Shown here in pieces: positions 35,212 through 43,879 of a stretch of 64,000 nt of DNA. This DNA is from Vibrio sp. D404a (GTDB lineage Bacteria > Pseudomonadota > Gammaproteobacteria > Enterobacterales > Vibrionaceae), in contig NZ_JAHGAJ010000014.1 in assembly GCF_030248535.1 (NCBI RefSeq), positions 149,142 through 213,141 of the forward strand, read 5' to 3'. The notes beneath the pieces were generated by a model. It did not search any database. It was given only the letters and a program-made list of their open reading frames with translations, and had not been told where the DNA came from. The stretch's first letter is position 1, and each line of letters opens with the position of its first letter. Both the position numbers and the translations under genes were made by a program.

Positions 35212-35879
35212 GCCTCCTCTCGCAGCGCCACTCCGACGCCGTGCACGGTGTGAATGAGCTTTGAATCAAAGGGAGCATCAACCACTTGTCTGAGCTTAAA
35301 CAGCTGCGCCTTGAAACTGTCTGGGGTAGGGAGTTCATCTTCCCACGCCTCTTCTAACTTGGCTCGTGCCACCACATTGGGACTGCTTTTGACCAGAGTA
35401 ACCAACATTCGCCAGCACACAGGGGAGAGCTTTAATGCCTCTCCAGCGCGAGTGGCTTGATGGGTATTCATGTTTACCGTAACGTCAGCGGCACAAAGGG
35501 TAGAGACTACCCCTTGTGAGCGGCGCACTAACGCCATCAAACGTACTTTTAGCTCTTCCATCGCAAAAGGCTTAACGAGATAGTCATCAGAACCCACATC
35601 AAAGCCCGCGATTTTGTCTTCCAACGTATCTCTGGCCGTCAGCATTAAGATGGGAGTGGTGATCCCTTGCGTTCTAAGCGATTGGCACACATCCAACCCG
35701 TCCATTTTAGGCATGTTAATGTCAGTAAGGATCAAGTCATAACTGCCGTCTAGAGCGAGGTTCAACCCCGCCTTTCCGTTGTAAGCAAAGTCAAACTCGA
35801 AGCCATCGAGCTCCATATAGTCAGCGATGGCTTCAGCAAGATCACTGTCGTCTTCAATCAAAAGTGCGTGAATGGTCAT
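35208..35879 (-). CDS. OmpR-family response regulator of the sterol-desaturase operon
   Basis: 223 residues: receiver domain (HALLIEDDSDLAEAIADYM, phospho-Asp in LILTDINMPKMDG, Lys in LVKPFAMEELKVR) and a winged helix (LSPVCWRMLVTLVKSSPNVV, ending LIHTVHGVGVAL). Its gene starts 26 bases inside the end of the desaturase gene and overlaps the kinase gene by four bases, so the three are translationally coupled. Its likely target is the repeated TGGTTACC box in front of its own operon and of the small membrane protein. Confidence 0.88.
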   Translation of the reverse strand: MTIHALLIEDDSDLAEAIADYMELDGFEFDFAYNGKAGLNLALDGSYDLILTDINMPKMDGLDVCQSLRTQGITTPILMLTARDTLEDKIAGFDVGSDDYLVKPFAMEELKVRLMALVRRSQGVVSTLCAADVTVNMNTHQATRAGEALKLSPVCWRMLVTLVKSSPNVVARAKLEEAWEDELPTPDSFKAQLFKLRQVVDAPFDSKLIHTVHGVGVALREEA

Positions 35880-36774
35880 GGGTTTCCTTTCTAGATTCTC
35901 GTTCCCTTCTCCAAGCCCATATTGGCGGCTGCACTAAGAGTTGCAATCGGTGCGACCAATTAGGTGCGTGCCACATTTGGCTTAGGAGTTTACCGTAACC
36001 GTGGAAGTAGACTTTCAACGGGTTCACCGAGTTGATTCTTGGGAAAACGCCATAGCTCACGGTCTCTTCTTCTCTCGCAAAGGTGCCAAACATGCGATCC
36101 CAGATGATCAAGATACCCGCATAGTTTTTATCCAAGTATTGCTTGTTGGTTGCATGGTGAACCCTATGGTGCGAGGGCGTATTGAACACCGCTTCGATAG
36201 GGCGTGGCAACTTCTTCACTGTTTCCGTGTGAAGTAGCGTTTGATAAAGCTGAACGAAGGTTTCACACATCAACACCACGAACGGGTTGAAACCAAGCAA
36301 AATCAACGGCAGGTGGAAGAAGAACGGGAAAAACCAATCCAGCGGTCCAAAGCGGTACGCCACGGAAATATTAAAGTAGGGCGAACTGTGGTGTACAGAG
36401 TGCGTGCCCCACGCGAAGCCATTGCTGTGCAGGAAGCGGTGTTCCCAGTAATAAGCGAGATCCGCCAAGATCAAACAGCCTAAAATCGTCCAACCAGAGA
36501 TAGGTAGCTGAGTCAGGCTAAAGTTCTCATAGGCAAAGACAAACGCACCCACGTAGGCAAGGCCAACGAAAAACACCGTCACCAATAAGAAGAACAAGGT
36601 GACGAAGTTAGTGAGGCTGTCACCCAACATGTTCCAAGAGAGCTTCTTTTTGAAAGCGTAGCGAATCAACTCAATCACAAACAGAGCCAAGGCTACGATG
36701 ACGAAATTATCATCGACCCAAGTTTCGGTGAATATGATTTGGCCTTCGCTAAAGATCTGAGACAGAAATTTCAT
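35854..36774 (-). CDS. Sterol desaturase (fatty acid hydroxylase) superfamily membrane enzyme
   Basis: The 306-residue membrane protein has about four helices and the histidine clusters of the fatty-acid-hydroxylase superfamily: HRFLH (~112-116), HSVHH (~126-130) and HHRVHH (~203-208). These bind the di-iron centre that inserts oxygen into a lipid or related alkyl chain. The bacterial substrate is unknown; ornithine-lipid or other acyl-chain hydroxylation are possibilities from relatives. It lies 20 bases after the exported-protein gene and overlaps the response-regulator gene by 26 bases, so the enzyme and its probable controller are one operon. Confidence 0.88.
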   Translation of the reverse strand: MKFLSQIFSEGQIIFTETWVDDNFVIVALALFVIELIRYAFKKKLSWNMLGDSLTNFVTLFFLLVTVFFVGLAYVGAFVFAYENFSLTQLPISGWTILGCLILADLAYYWEHRFLHSNGFAWGTHSVHHSSPYFNISVAYRFGPLDWFFPFFFHLPLILLGFNPFVVLMCETFVQLYQTLLHTETVKKLPRPIEAVFNTPSHHRVHHATNKQYLDKNYAGILIIWDRMFGTFAREEETVSYGVFPRINSVNPLKVYFHGYGKLLSQMWHAPNWSHRLQLLVQPPIWAWRRERESRKETHDHSRTFD

Positions 36775-36794
36775 GACGATTATCCTTGTTGGTT

Positions 36795-37385
36795 CTATTT
36801 ATAGTAGACATAGAGTTCACTGGAATCAGGCAGTCCGTGCTGATTTAGGTAGTGGCGTTCGAGAACAGCCTCAACGTCACGTCGATAATCAATCATCTCC
36901 CAAGCACTGGTTAATGTCATATCGTCATGCTTTCCTTTGTTGAGCAATGAAACTGCTTTATTGAGGCTAGAGAAGCGCGCATTGGGTTTTACATCTGAGC
37001 TTGCCTTTTGTCGGAAACCGACCGTTATCTTGGCTTCACTGAAATCTGGGGTGATCTCTTGGTAAAGAACAACCACTTCGTTGCCAACGACATTTGCAGC
37101 GCTTAGCTTGTCGTTAGTCCCAGCTTCAACTTGTTCGTAAAAACTTACCCAGACTTGCGGAACCGACGATAAAGCGACGGTTTTGGTTACCCCAATTAAA
37201 GCTCCCGGCTGGTTTATATCGAATGCTGCATCAAAAGAGGACTCTCTGGTTACAGAAGTGTCAGCGGCGGAGGTATCGGTGGCAGCCATTGGACCAATCT
37301 TTGCGATCGCAGGCTGAACTTGCAAGGCTCCCCAAATTGAAGCCGTGATAGCGGTTGTTGTGAGTAACGAAGCGAGCAATTTCAT
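36795..37385 (-). CDS. Exported protein of unknown function, first gene of operon
   Basis: 196 residues with a clear signal peptide (MKLLASLLTTTAITASIWGA, cleavage probably near AIA at ~28). The mature part is a mixed polar protein (VWVSFYEQVEAGTNDKLSAA, EITPDFSEAKITVGFRQKAS) with no cysteines; the family is not recognised. AAGGAGAGAC gives a good ribosome-binding site before the ATG. The promoter region 80 bases upstream carries the TGGTTACC/TGATTACC repeat and a TATCTT -10. As the leading product of a two-component operon it may be a periplasmic sensor accessory or a target; this is inference only. Confidence 0.78.
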   Translation of the reverse strand: MKLLASLLTTTAITASIWGALQVQPAIAKIGPMAATDTSAADTSVTRESSFDAAFDINQPGALIGVTKTVALSSVPQVWVSFYEQVEAGTNDKLSAANVVGNEVVVLYQEITPDFSEAKITVGFRQKASSDVKPNARFSSLNKAVSLLNKGKHDDMTLTSAWEMIDYRRDVEAVLERHYLNQHGLPDSSELYVYYK

Positions 37386-37450
37386 AATGTCTCTCCTTGT
37401 AGATGGTTAAGCACCTGTGTGAATTTGGGTGCGTTCCTGTGTTGAAACAG

Positions 37451-37485
37451 AAGATAACCAAGGAGAGGTAATCAAAAGGTAACCA
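37451..37485 (-). promoter_or_regulatory. Predicted promoter of the sterol-desaturase/two-component operon
   Basis: On the minus strand TGGTTACC-TTT-TGATTACC (37485-37467), with an 11-base period, is followed after exactly ten bases by TATCTT (37456-37451). The layout is identical to that at 33853-33887. It also lies within 90 bases of the divergent efflux operon start at 37575. Confidence 0.65.
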
Positions 37486-37574
37486 AAGATAAAAACGTCA
37501 ATACAGCAATTTGGGACACTTTTTCCGACGTCGAATTGGTAATACTGACGCCATAATTATTTATGGGGTCAATA

Positions 37575-38462
37575 ATGAACTTCAAACAACCCATCTCACT
37601 TATCACCATTATCCGGTTGAATTTATGGAAGGTTCTCCTGACATGGTTAATGGTGCTTGTCGAAAACATCATGCTGATTCTATTGCCGCTGTTTATCGGT
37701 TTCGCAATAGACGGTGTGCTTCAGCAGGACTTACAGCCGCTATTGATGCTGGCCTTGTGTTTGTTTGCCCTAGTGATTGTCAGTGTTGCTCGCCGCTTCT
37801 ACGACACACGTGTTTACGGTTCGATTAGGGTCAAGCTCGCCAACTTAGTTGAGCGAAACCTAAGAGGCTTGGAGCTCTCAGCCAAAGACGCTCGCTTAAC
37901 CATGTCCCGTGAACTGGTCGATTTTCTAGAAGATGACTTGCCTACCTTGATGACGGCGGTAGTCCAACTGATTGCCACTGTGGTGATCTTGGCAACCTTC
38001 GAGCACTCATTGGCGCTCACTATGCTTGGGGCGGGCGTTGCGATGCTGATCATCTACGGGCTGTTCCATCACACCTTTACCCGCTTGAATGGCGAATTCA
38101 ATGACCAAGTCGAACAACAAGTCTCGCTGCTTGGCACGGGCAAACTGTCTGCGATTCGACGCCATTTTGAGCGACTTAAACAGTGTGAGGTGAAGCTTTC
38201 AGACACCGAAGCGATTGTGTACGGATTTATCTTTACGCTGCTGTTTTCTGCTGTGCTCGCCAACTTATGGCTAGTCAGCTATATGGACTCACCCACACCC
38301 GGTCAGGTGTTTTCGATTGTGACTTACTCAATGGAGTTCGTTGAAACGGCGGTATTGCTGCCCATTACCCTGCAAACCCTCTCTCGACTTGGTGAAATCA
38401 GCCAACGTCTTAATCATAAAAACAAACAACAGGTTATGAAGGAGAAGCCTTATGAAGTTTAA
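37575..38462 (+). CDS. ABC-exporter membrane domain without ATPase
   Basis: A ~295-residue protein with six membrane helices arranged like the transmembrane half of an ABC exporter (LLPLFIGFAIDGVLQQDLQP, RRFYDTRVYGSIRVKLANLV, a late GQVFSIVTYSMEF). No Walker A, signature LSGGQ or Walker B is present, and the frame ends normally. It is not an obvious truncation, because the next gene starts 11 bases before its stop. ATG 37575 follows GGGG at about eight bases; the ATG at 37563 lacks a site. It is the first gene of the RND efflux operon. Role unknown. Confidence 0.78.
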   Translation: MNFKQPISLITIIRLNLWKVLLTWLMVLVENIMLILLPLFIGFAIDGVLQQDLQPLLMLALCLFALVIVSVARRFYDTRVYGSIRVKLANLVERNLRGLELSAKDARLTMSRELVDFLEDDLPTLMTAVVQLIATVVILATFEHSLALTMLGAGVAMLIIYGLFHHTFTRLNGEFNDQVEQQVSLLGTGKLSAIRRHFERLKQCEVKLSDTEAIVYGFIFTLLFSAVLANLWLVSYMDSPTPGQVFSIVTYSMEFVETAVLLPITLQTLSRLGEISQRLNHKNKQQVMKEKPYEV

Positions 38463-39642
38463 AAAGCCGCTTTCCATTGTCCTTGGCTGCGTAGCGATAC
38501 TCGGAGCTCTTATTCTGGTGGATGAACTTGAGCCTGATCCAGTCATCATCGAAGAGAAAGAGGTCGTGCTTGCACCTGTGTCTGTTATTGAGGTGTCGCC
38601 AACTACATACGAGGCATCATTGAATCTGTTGGCGGTGACGCAGTCGCGCTGGCCCATTCAACTCAAGTCATCAAGCAGTGCCCAGTTAGCTTGGGTCAAC
38701 TTAGAGATGGAGCCGGGAACCTTAGTCAAAAAGGGCGATGTGCTAGCTAAGTTAGACAACAGTGCATTGCGATCAAATGTTGCGATGGCTCTGAGTCAGG
38801 TAAGGCAAGCAGAGCTGAATCTAGAGCAGGTCGAACACGAACAGACGGTGGCGTTGAAAATGCTTAACCCAACCAAAGCCTCTGCATTTGCGCGTAAAGA
38901 GCCGCAAGTCGCTGCGGCAAAGGCAGAACTCACTCAAGCTAAGCAGGCACATCAAAGCGCGAAAAAGTTACTGCAAGAGTCGATCATTGTGGCGCCGTTT
39001 GATGCCGTGATCATGAATCGCCATGTCAGCCCGGGGGAATGGGTAGAAACAGGACAGGCTACGTTTGATCTGGCTGCCAGTGACTCGATAGATATCGCAC
39101 TGCCTGTGTCAGAATTGCACTGGGCACGTGTTCAGAAAGCGGTGACGGCTGGGCAGAATAACGCTCAACCTCAAATCACTGTGGTTGGACGTTCAGGCCA
39201 GCAGTGGCCAGCTTCGGTTCGCTATGTTTCACCAAACGTAGACACCGTTACTCGCCAAAGACAGGTGGTACTGTCGGTTCAAAACCCATATCAAGCGCCT
39301 CGCTTGTTCCCCAATCAGCAGGTTGAGGTGAAGGTTAATCTTGGAGAGCAGACAGACTTGACTTCGCTACCAATGAGTACCATGACAAGAGACGGCTATG
39401 TTTGGACATTGGACAGTGACAACCGACTGCAAAAAGAACGCGTCACCCTAGTTGAAGAGACCCAAGATCAAGTCCACGTGAAGTTTGTAAATCATCGCTC
39501 ATCGTCGCGCTCGGTGGTTAAGTTCCCACTGTTGTCGATGCTGGCAGGTAAACAAGTGAACCCTATCAAAATCAATGTTCTAGATGCGGAAGATCCGGTT
39601 CTTCTCTCTAAAGCGCCGGAACAGGAAGAGGTGGCACCATGA
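38452..39642 (+). CDS. RND efflux periplasmic adaptor (membrane fusion) protein
   Basis: The 396-residue protein has an N-terminal membrane anchor (PLSIVLGCVAILGALILVDE). The adaptor fold follows: lipoyl-like halves around ~75 (AWVNLEMEPGTLVKKGDVLA) and ~180 (SIIVAPFDAVIMNRHVSPGE) flank a helical hairpin (~95-165), and then a beta-barrel. It connects the inner-membrane pump to an outer-membrane channel such as TolC, which is not encoded here. It starts 11 bases inside the end of the ABC-like gene and overlaps the pump gene by four bases, so the operon is tightly coupled. Confidence 0.9.
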   Translation: MKFKKPLSIVLGCVAILGALILVDELEPDPVIIEEKEVVLAPVSVIEVSPTTYEASLNLLAVTQSRWPIQLKSSSSAQLAWVNLEMEPGTLVKKGDVLAKLDNSALRSNVAMALSQVRQAELNLEQVEHEQTVALKMLNPTKASAFARKEPQVAAAKAELTQAKQAHQSAKKLLQESIIVAPFDAVIMNRHVSPGEWVETGQATFDLAASDSIDIALPVSELHWARVQKAVTAGQNNAQPQITVVGRSGQQWPASVRYVSPNVDTVTRQRQVVLSVQNPYQAPRLFPNQQVEVKVNLGEQTDLTSLPMSTMTRDGYVWTLDSDNRLQKERVTLVEETQDQVHVKFVNHRSSSRSVVKFPLLSMLAGKQVNPIKINVLDAEDPVLLSKAPEQEEVAP

Positions 39643-42600
39643 GTTGGTTAACCAAGTGGTTTATCCATAACCCCGTGGCTGCAAACCTATTAATGATGGC
39701 GATTGTGGTGAGTGGTGTACTCTCGTTCAGCCATCTTAGGGTTGAGTCTTTTCCTCAGATAGCACCGTCGTCGGTGGTGATTAACGTGGCGTATCCGGGA
39801 GGTACGGCGCAGCAAATTGATGAAAGTGTCACTCAGCGTATTGAAGAGTCGATCAGCGGCATTGCAGGTATCAAGCAGATCACCAGCCAGTCGAGCGCGG
39901 GTATGTCGCAAGTGGTGGTGCGTAAAACCAGTTCTACCGATCTCGATAAGCTGTTGGATGATGTGCGAAACCAAGTCAATGCGATAAATGGCTTCCCAGT
40001 ACAGGCGGAAAAGCCGCAGGTCGCGCGTAACGAATTTACCAACCTCGCTGCGTTTGTCATTGTGTCTGGTGAACGAAGCGATGCTGAGCTTCAGCCAGTT
40101 GCAAGGCAAGTCGAGCAGGCACTAAAAAAGCACGCACAGATATCTAAGGTATCGAACTGGGGTTCAAGAGACCCTCAGTTGATCATCGAACCAAAGCCGC
40201 AAGAGCTAGAGAACTTGGGGATTACGCTGGAAGAGCTGGCGCAGTTAATAGAACAGCGCTCATTTGAGTCTCGTACTGGTGAGCTTCTCAGCAGTAAAGG
40301 CCGTGTGATCATTCGCGGCGACGGCTACGCTGACGATCTGCAGAAGCTGCGTGAGTTGGTGGTGATCTCAAATGCCAATGGCAAGGTGCGATTGGGTGAC
40401 ATTGCCGACCTCAGCCGAGGCTATGAATACAGTGGCTCGATTGTCCGTAACAACGGTTCAAACGCGATTGCACTTCTGATCAGCACTAGCCAAACCGATA
40501 ACTTACTCAAAGTAAGCAAAGCGGTTCAACAGGTGCTTGAGGAACAGCGTGCACAACTGCCTTCTGATATCTCACTCGATACCATGGCGGATATGGCACC
40601 TTACATCGAAGAGCAACTGTTTCGCTTAGGTGACAATGCATGGCAAGGGTTGTTGATCGTTATTGTCTTGCTGGGGCTGTTTCTTGAGCTCAAACTAGCG
40701 TTTTGGGTGGCTGTCGGTATTCCAGTGGCTCTCGCAGGTACGCTGGTAGCGATGCAGCTGACCAATTACAGCGTCAATGATATTACTCTGTTTGGCTTTA
40801 TCTTGGTGTTGGGTATTTTGGTGGATGATGCCGTAGTGGTGGGTGAAGCGATCCACGACAAACGCTCATCGCCGACAACCGGAAAACCGGTCGATCCTAA
40901 GTTGGCGGCGTGGCAAGGGGTTCACTCGGTCTCAATTGCGACCGTATTTGGTGTCCTCACTACAATCGCCGCGTTCTCGCCAATGCTGTGGATTAACAAT
41001 GAACTGGCTAAGGTGCTAGCAGGCTTCTCTGCGGTCGTGATCTTTGCTTTGCTGTTTTCGCTGGTGGAGAGCAAGTTCATTCTGCCGTCGCATCTCGCTC
41101 AGATCGACTCTAAGCCGCGTCGAAACATCATCACCCGAATACAGGGTAAGGCGCAGCAGGCATTGCAGGCGTTCAATCTACGTATCTATAAGCCCGTTCT
41201 TGAGCATGCCTTGAACTATAAGTTTGCGTCACTATTGGGTTTTGTCGCGATGATCACCTTGGCTTATGGCATGTGGTCAAATGGCGCGATCCGCAGTGCA
41301 CTGTTTCCAGAGATCCCCGGGCGTTACGTGACAGCAAAAATCGAACTGGAAGATGGAGCACCATTGCCGCTGCAGCAACAGGCGCTCTCTCAAGTAGAAT
41401 CAGCAATGGCGAAGGTTGAGCAGAGCTTGATGGTGGATTATCCACTCAGCGAAACCCCTGTGGTTAACCTACTCGCATGGTCAGACGGCTTTGGTGAGAT
41501 TGAAGTGACCGCAGAGCTTACGACGGAGTCACTCAGTACCTTACCAAGCAATTTATTGATAAACCGTTGGCGTGACACCACAGGAGCGGTGGAAGGCGCG
41601 TATTCGACGCAATTTAGTGCAGCAGAAGAGCCCGCAGGTGGTACCTTCATTACGGTATCAGCGGACGATAGGGCGCTGGCTAAACGTGTGAGCAACCAAC
41701 TGTCAGAAAAACTCGCAAGCCTAAACGGTGTTTCAGATGTGTATGACGACGGCCAAGTGGGTTCTCCGCAGGTGCGTATCGTGGTCAATCGCTTTGGTGA
41801 GCAACTGGGGCTAACGCAAGAGAAACTCGCTAAATTGGTGGGAGAGGCCTACGGTGAACGTGAAGTCCATCGTCTGCTGGAAAAAGGGCAAGAGACTAAG
41901 GTATTGCTGCAATACGCAAGAGAGCAGCGTCAGACTCTGTCGCAGTTAGAGCAAGCACTGATTCGATTGCCAGATGGTGGTTCGGTGCTGCTGGGGGATG
42001 TGGCGAGCCTACAGTACGAGCAGGAGCCGCAGGTGGTCTATCGTCGTAATCGCGAGCAGGTGCTTAACCTATACTGGAAGCAGAATCGTGATATTCAATC
42101 GCCAGAGCAGACCATGGCGCAGTTAGATGAAACCATCACAGATCTGGAAGCCCAATACCCAGAGGTCACTATAAAAGCGGGCGGCGAGTTTGAAGAGATT
42201 GGCGAAGTGTCGTCAGGCTTTAAAACCGCGATGATTCTAACTCTGCTGCTGATCTACATTTTGCTGGCAGTGCCGCTTAAATCTTACTGGCAACCCTTTA
42301 TCATTATGGCTGTGATTCCGTTTGGGTTTGCGGGTGCGATCTTTGGCCATTACATCATGGGCTTACCCATCAGCTTGCTCTCGATGTTCGGCATGATGGC
42401 GATGACAGGTATTGTTATCAATGACTCATTGGTGCTAATCACTCGTTTTAACGCGGAATACCGAAGTGGTGTGCCATTGCAGAAAGCCTTGGTAATGGCA
42501 GGAACCAGCCGTTTACGAGCTATTTTCCTAACTACTATTACCACCGTATGTGGTTTGTTACCACTGCTCAGTGAAACTGCAGAGCAGGCGCAATACTTAA

Positions 42601-42758
42601 AACCGGCTGCTGTGTCACTTGTGTTTGGTGAATTGTTTGCAACGGCAGTAACCTTAATTTTGATTCCAGTGCTGCTCGGCTTATTCTGTCGCAAAGCACC
42701 GAAAATCGAACAAACGTCGCTCTCTTTAGATAACGCAGAGCCTTTAGTTAATGCATAG
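39639..42758 (+). CDS. RND-family efflux pump, inner-membrane permease
   Basis: The 1039-residue protein has the RND plan: helix 1 (NPVAANLLMMAIVVSGVLSF), two large periplasmic loops and twelve helices. The proton-relay helix reads LVLGILVDDAVVVGEAIHDK with two adjacent Asp residues (~394-395). The mirrored C-terminal helix reads FGMMAMTGIVINDSLVLITR. This group of pumps exports drugs, dyes or bile-like compounds; the substrate is unknown. It overlaps the adaptor gene by four bases and is followed 17 bases later by an AraC-type regulator. Both halves are intact. Confidence 0.92.
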   Translation: MSWLTKWFIHNPVAANLLMMAIVVSGVLSFSHLRVESFPQIAPSSVVINVAYPGGTAQQIDESVTQRIEESISGIAGIKQITSQSSAGMSQVVVRKTSSTDLDKLLDDVRNQVNAINGFPVQAEKPQVARNEFTNLAAFVIVSGERSDAELQPVARQVEQALKKHAQISKVSNWGSRDPQLIIEPKPQELENLGITLEELAQLIEQRSFESRTGELLSSKGRVIIRGDGYADDLQKLRELVVISNANGKVRLGDIADLSRGYEYSGSIVRNNGSNAIALLISTSQTDNLLKVSKAVQQVLEEQRAQLPSDISLDTMADMAPYIEEQLFRLGDNAWQGLLIVIVLLGLFLELKLAFWVAVGIPVALAGTLVAMQLTNYSVNDITLFGFILVLGILVDDAVVVGEAIHDKRSSPTTGKPVDPKLAAWQGVHSVSIATVFGVLTTIAAFSPMLWINNELAKVLAGFSAVVIFALLFSLVESKFILPSHLAQIDSKPRRNIITRIQGKAQQALQAFNLRIYKPVLEHALNYKFASLLGFVAMITLAYGMWSNGAIRSALFPEIPGRYVTAKIELEDGAPLPLQQQALSQVESAMAKVEQSLMVDYPLSETPVVNLLAWSDGFGEIEVTAELTTESLSTLPSNLLINRWRDTTGAVEGAYSTQFSAAEEPAGGTFITVSADDRALAKRVSNQLSEKLASLNGVSDVYDDGQVGSPQVRIVVNRFGEQLGLTQEKLAKLVGEAYGEREVHRLLEKGQETKVLLQYAREQRQTLSQLEQALIRLPDGGSVLLGDVASLQYEQEPQVVYRRNREQVLNLYWKQNRDIQSPEQTMAQLDETITDLEAQYPEVTIKAGGEFEEIGEVSSGFKTAMILTLLLIYILLAVPLKSYWQPFIIMAVIPFGFAGAIFGHYIMGLPISLLSMFGMMAMTGIVINDSLVLITRFNAEYRSGVPLQKALVMAGTSRLRAIFLTTITTVCGLLPLLSETAEQAQYLKPAAVSLVFGELFATAVTLILIPVLLGLFCRKAPKIEQTSLSLDNAEPLVNA

Positions 42759-42775
42759 GCTGTGGAAAGCACATA

Positions 42776-43780
42776 GTGACGGATATGACGTTAGAACTCG
42801 GGCATCGTTTACCCCAAATTGGAAAGAGTATGAGTAACAAGGAAGAGAAAACCCAAGCCAAATCAGAACCTAAGCCGGCATTTCAATTGGTGCCGGAGGT
42901 GGCGTTGCTGAAATCTCTTCCTGAACATCAGAAGAAGCGTTTCACTCAGGCTCTGGCTTTGATGCATGAAGAGTGGGCAGAGCGCCGAACGTGGGAAGAG
43001 ATCGCAACCGCGTCTGCAATCTCGCCATACCACTTTCATCGCCAGTTTGCGGAGTTGTTCCATGAAACACCGGGGCAGTACCTCAGCCGGATCCGGCTGC
43101 AAGTAGCGGTGAGCTTGTTATTGAATGATGAGCCGTGGACAGCAATGGAGATCGCTCAATATTGTGGTTTCTCATCGTCTCAAGCCTTGGGTAAAGCGTT
43201 AAAGAGAGAGTTGGGTGTTACCGCCAAGCAAGTGAGAAAGATGGGCTACGAATCTACGCCAAGAGAAACTGCGGATTTTCTCAAGCGGCTAGCACATCCA
43301 AGTGGCGATGAATCCATAGAGAGCCAGCTTGCTCAATCGATTCCAACCGAATTGGTCTGGTATCCACAACGAAGTATGAAGAACTTAAAGCTAGATGATC
43401 CAGATTGGGAAACGGTATTTGAGTTGTATGGTAGAAAATCGACTAAGTTAATGAGCACCACGCCTCTAAAGCAGATGAGAAAAACATGGGATGAGATTGA
43501 TCTCTGTATCGGCAACTGGCAAGCGGATCCTAGTCAGCATGACGTGATCATTGCAGAGGGTTATTACTTATGTAGTGAGGTCTATCTGATATCGGATGTG
43601 GCATACAGTGCAGCGTTGGAATCATTGTTTCGCAGTGCCGAAAAACAAAAATTAGCACTCAATACGCAAGGACACTTAGTTGAGATGATTCGCCAAATTG
43701 ATGAAACAGATGTCGAAGGCGTTACCTTTTCGTTTCAGCTGCCAGTCATCCCAGATGGTCAACAGATAGAGACAAACTAG
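42776..43780 (+). CDS. AraC-family regulator following the RND operon
   Basis: The 334-residue frame starts with GTG 42776, with GGAAAG upstream. An ATG at 42830 (MSNKEEKTQ) with GGAAAGAG before it is an alternative start. The AraC helix-turn-helix pair lies in the first half (~60-160: WEEIATASAISPYHFHRQFA, then AMEIAQYCGFSSSQALGKAL), and the effector-like part is C-terminal. This is the order seen in SoxS/Rob-type regulators with GyrI-like tails, though the tail similarity is not certain. It probably controls the upstream efflux operon. Confidence 0.85.
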   Translation: MTDMTLELGHRLPQIGKSMSNKEEKTQAKSEPKPAFQLVPEVALLKSLPEHQKKRFTQALALMHEEWAERRTWEEIATASAISPYHFHRQFAELFHETPGQYLSRIRLQVAVSLLLNDEPWTAMEIAQYCGFSSSQALGKALKRELGVTAKQVRKMGYESTPRETADFLKRLAHPSGDESIESQLAQSIPTELVWYPQRSMKNLKLDDPDWETVFELYGRKSTKLMSTTPLKQMRKTWDEIDLCIGNWQADPSQHDVIIAEGYYLCSEVYLISDVAYSAALESLFRSAEKQKLALNTQGHLVEMIRQIDETDVEGVTFSFQLPVIPDGQQIETN

Positions 43781-43788
43781 AACCAAAA

Positions 43789-43816
43789 AAAAGCTCCTCA
43801 TGTGAGGAGCTTTTGC
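43789..43816. terminator. Bidirectional terminator between AraC gene and fruA
   Basis: AAAGCTCCTCA (43790-43800) pairs with TGAGGAGCTTT (43803-43813). Long A- and T-runs lie on either side. It serves the convergent efflux and fructose operons. Confidence 0.85.
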
Positions 43817-43879
43817 TTTATCAAAAGACTGTTTTGTCGGAGAACAACAGCTTTATCAGAGGTAAGCAGAATAGGGGGG

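Noticed and set aside
37575..38462. ABC membrane protein as a truncated pseudogene
   Set aside because: The frame ends cleanly, the next gene is coupled to its end, and no ATPase remnant follows, so it reads as a genuine membrane-only protein.
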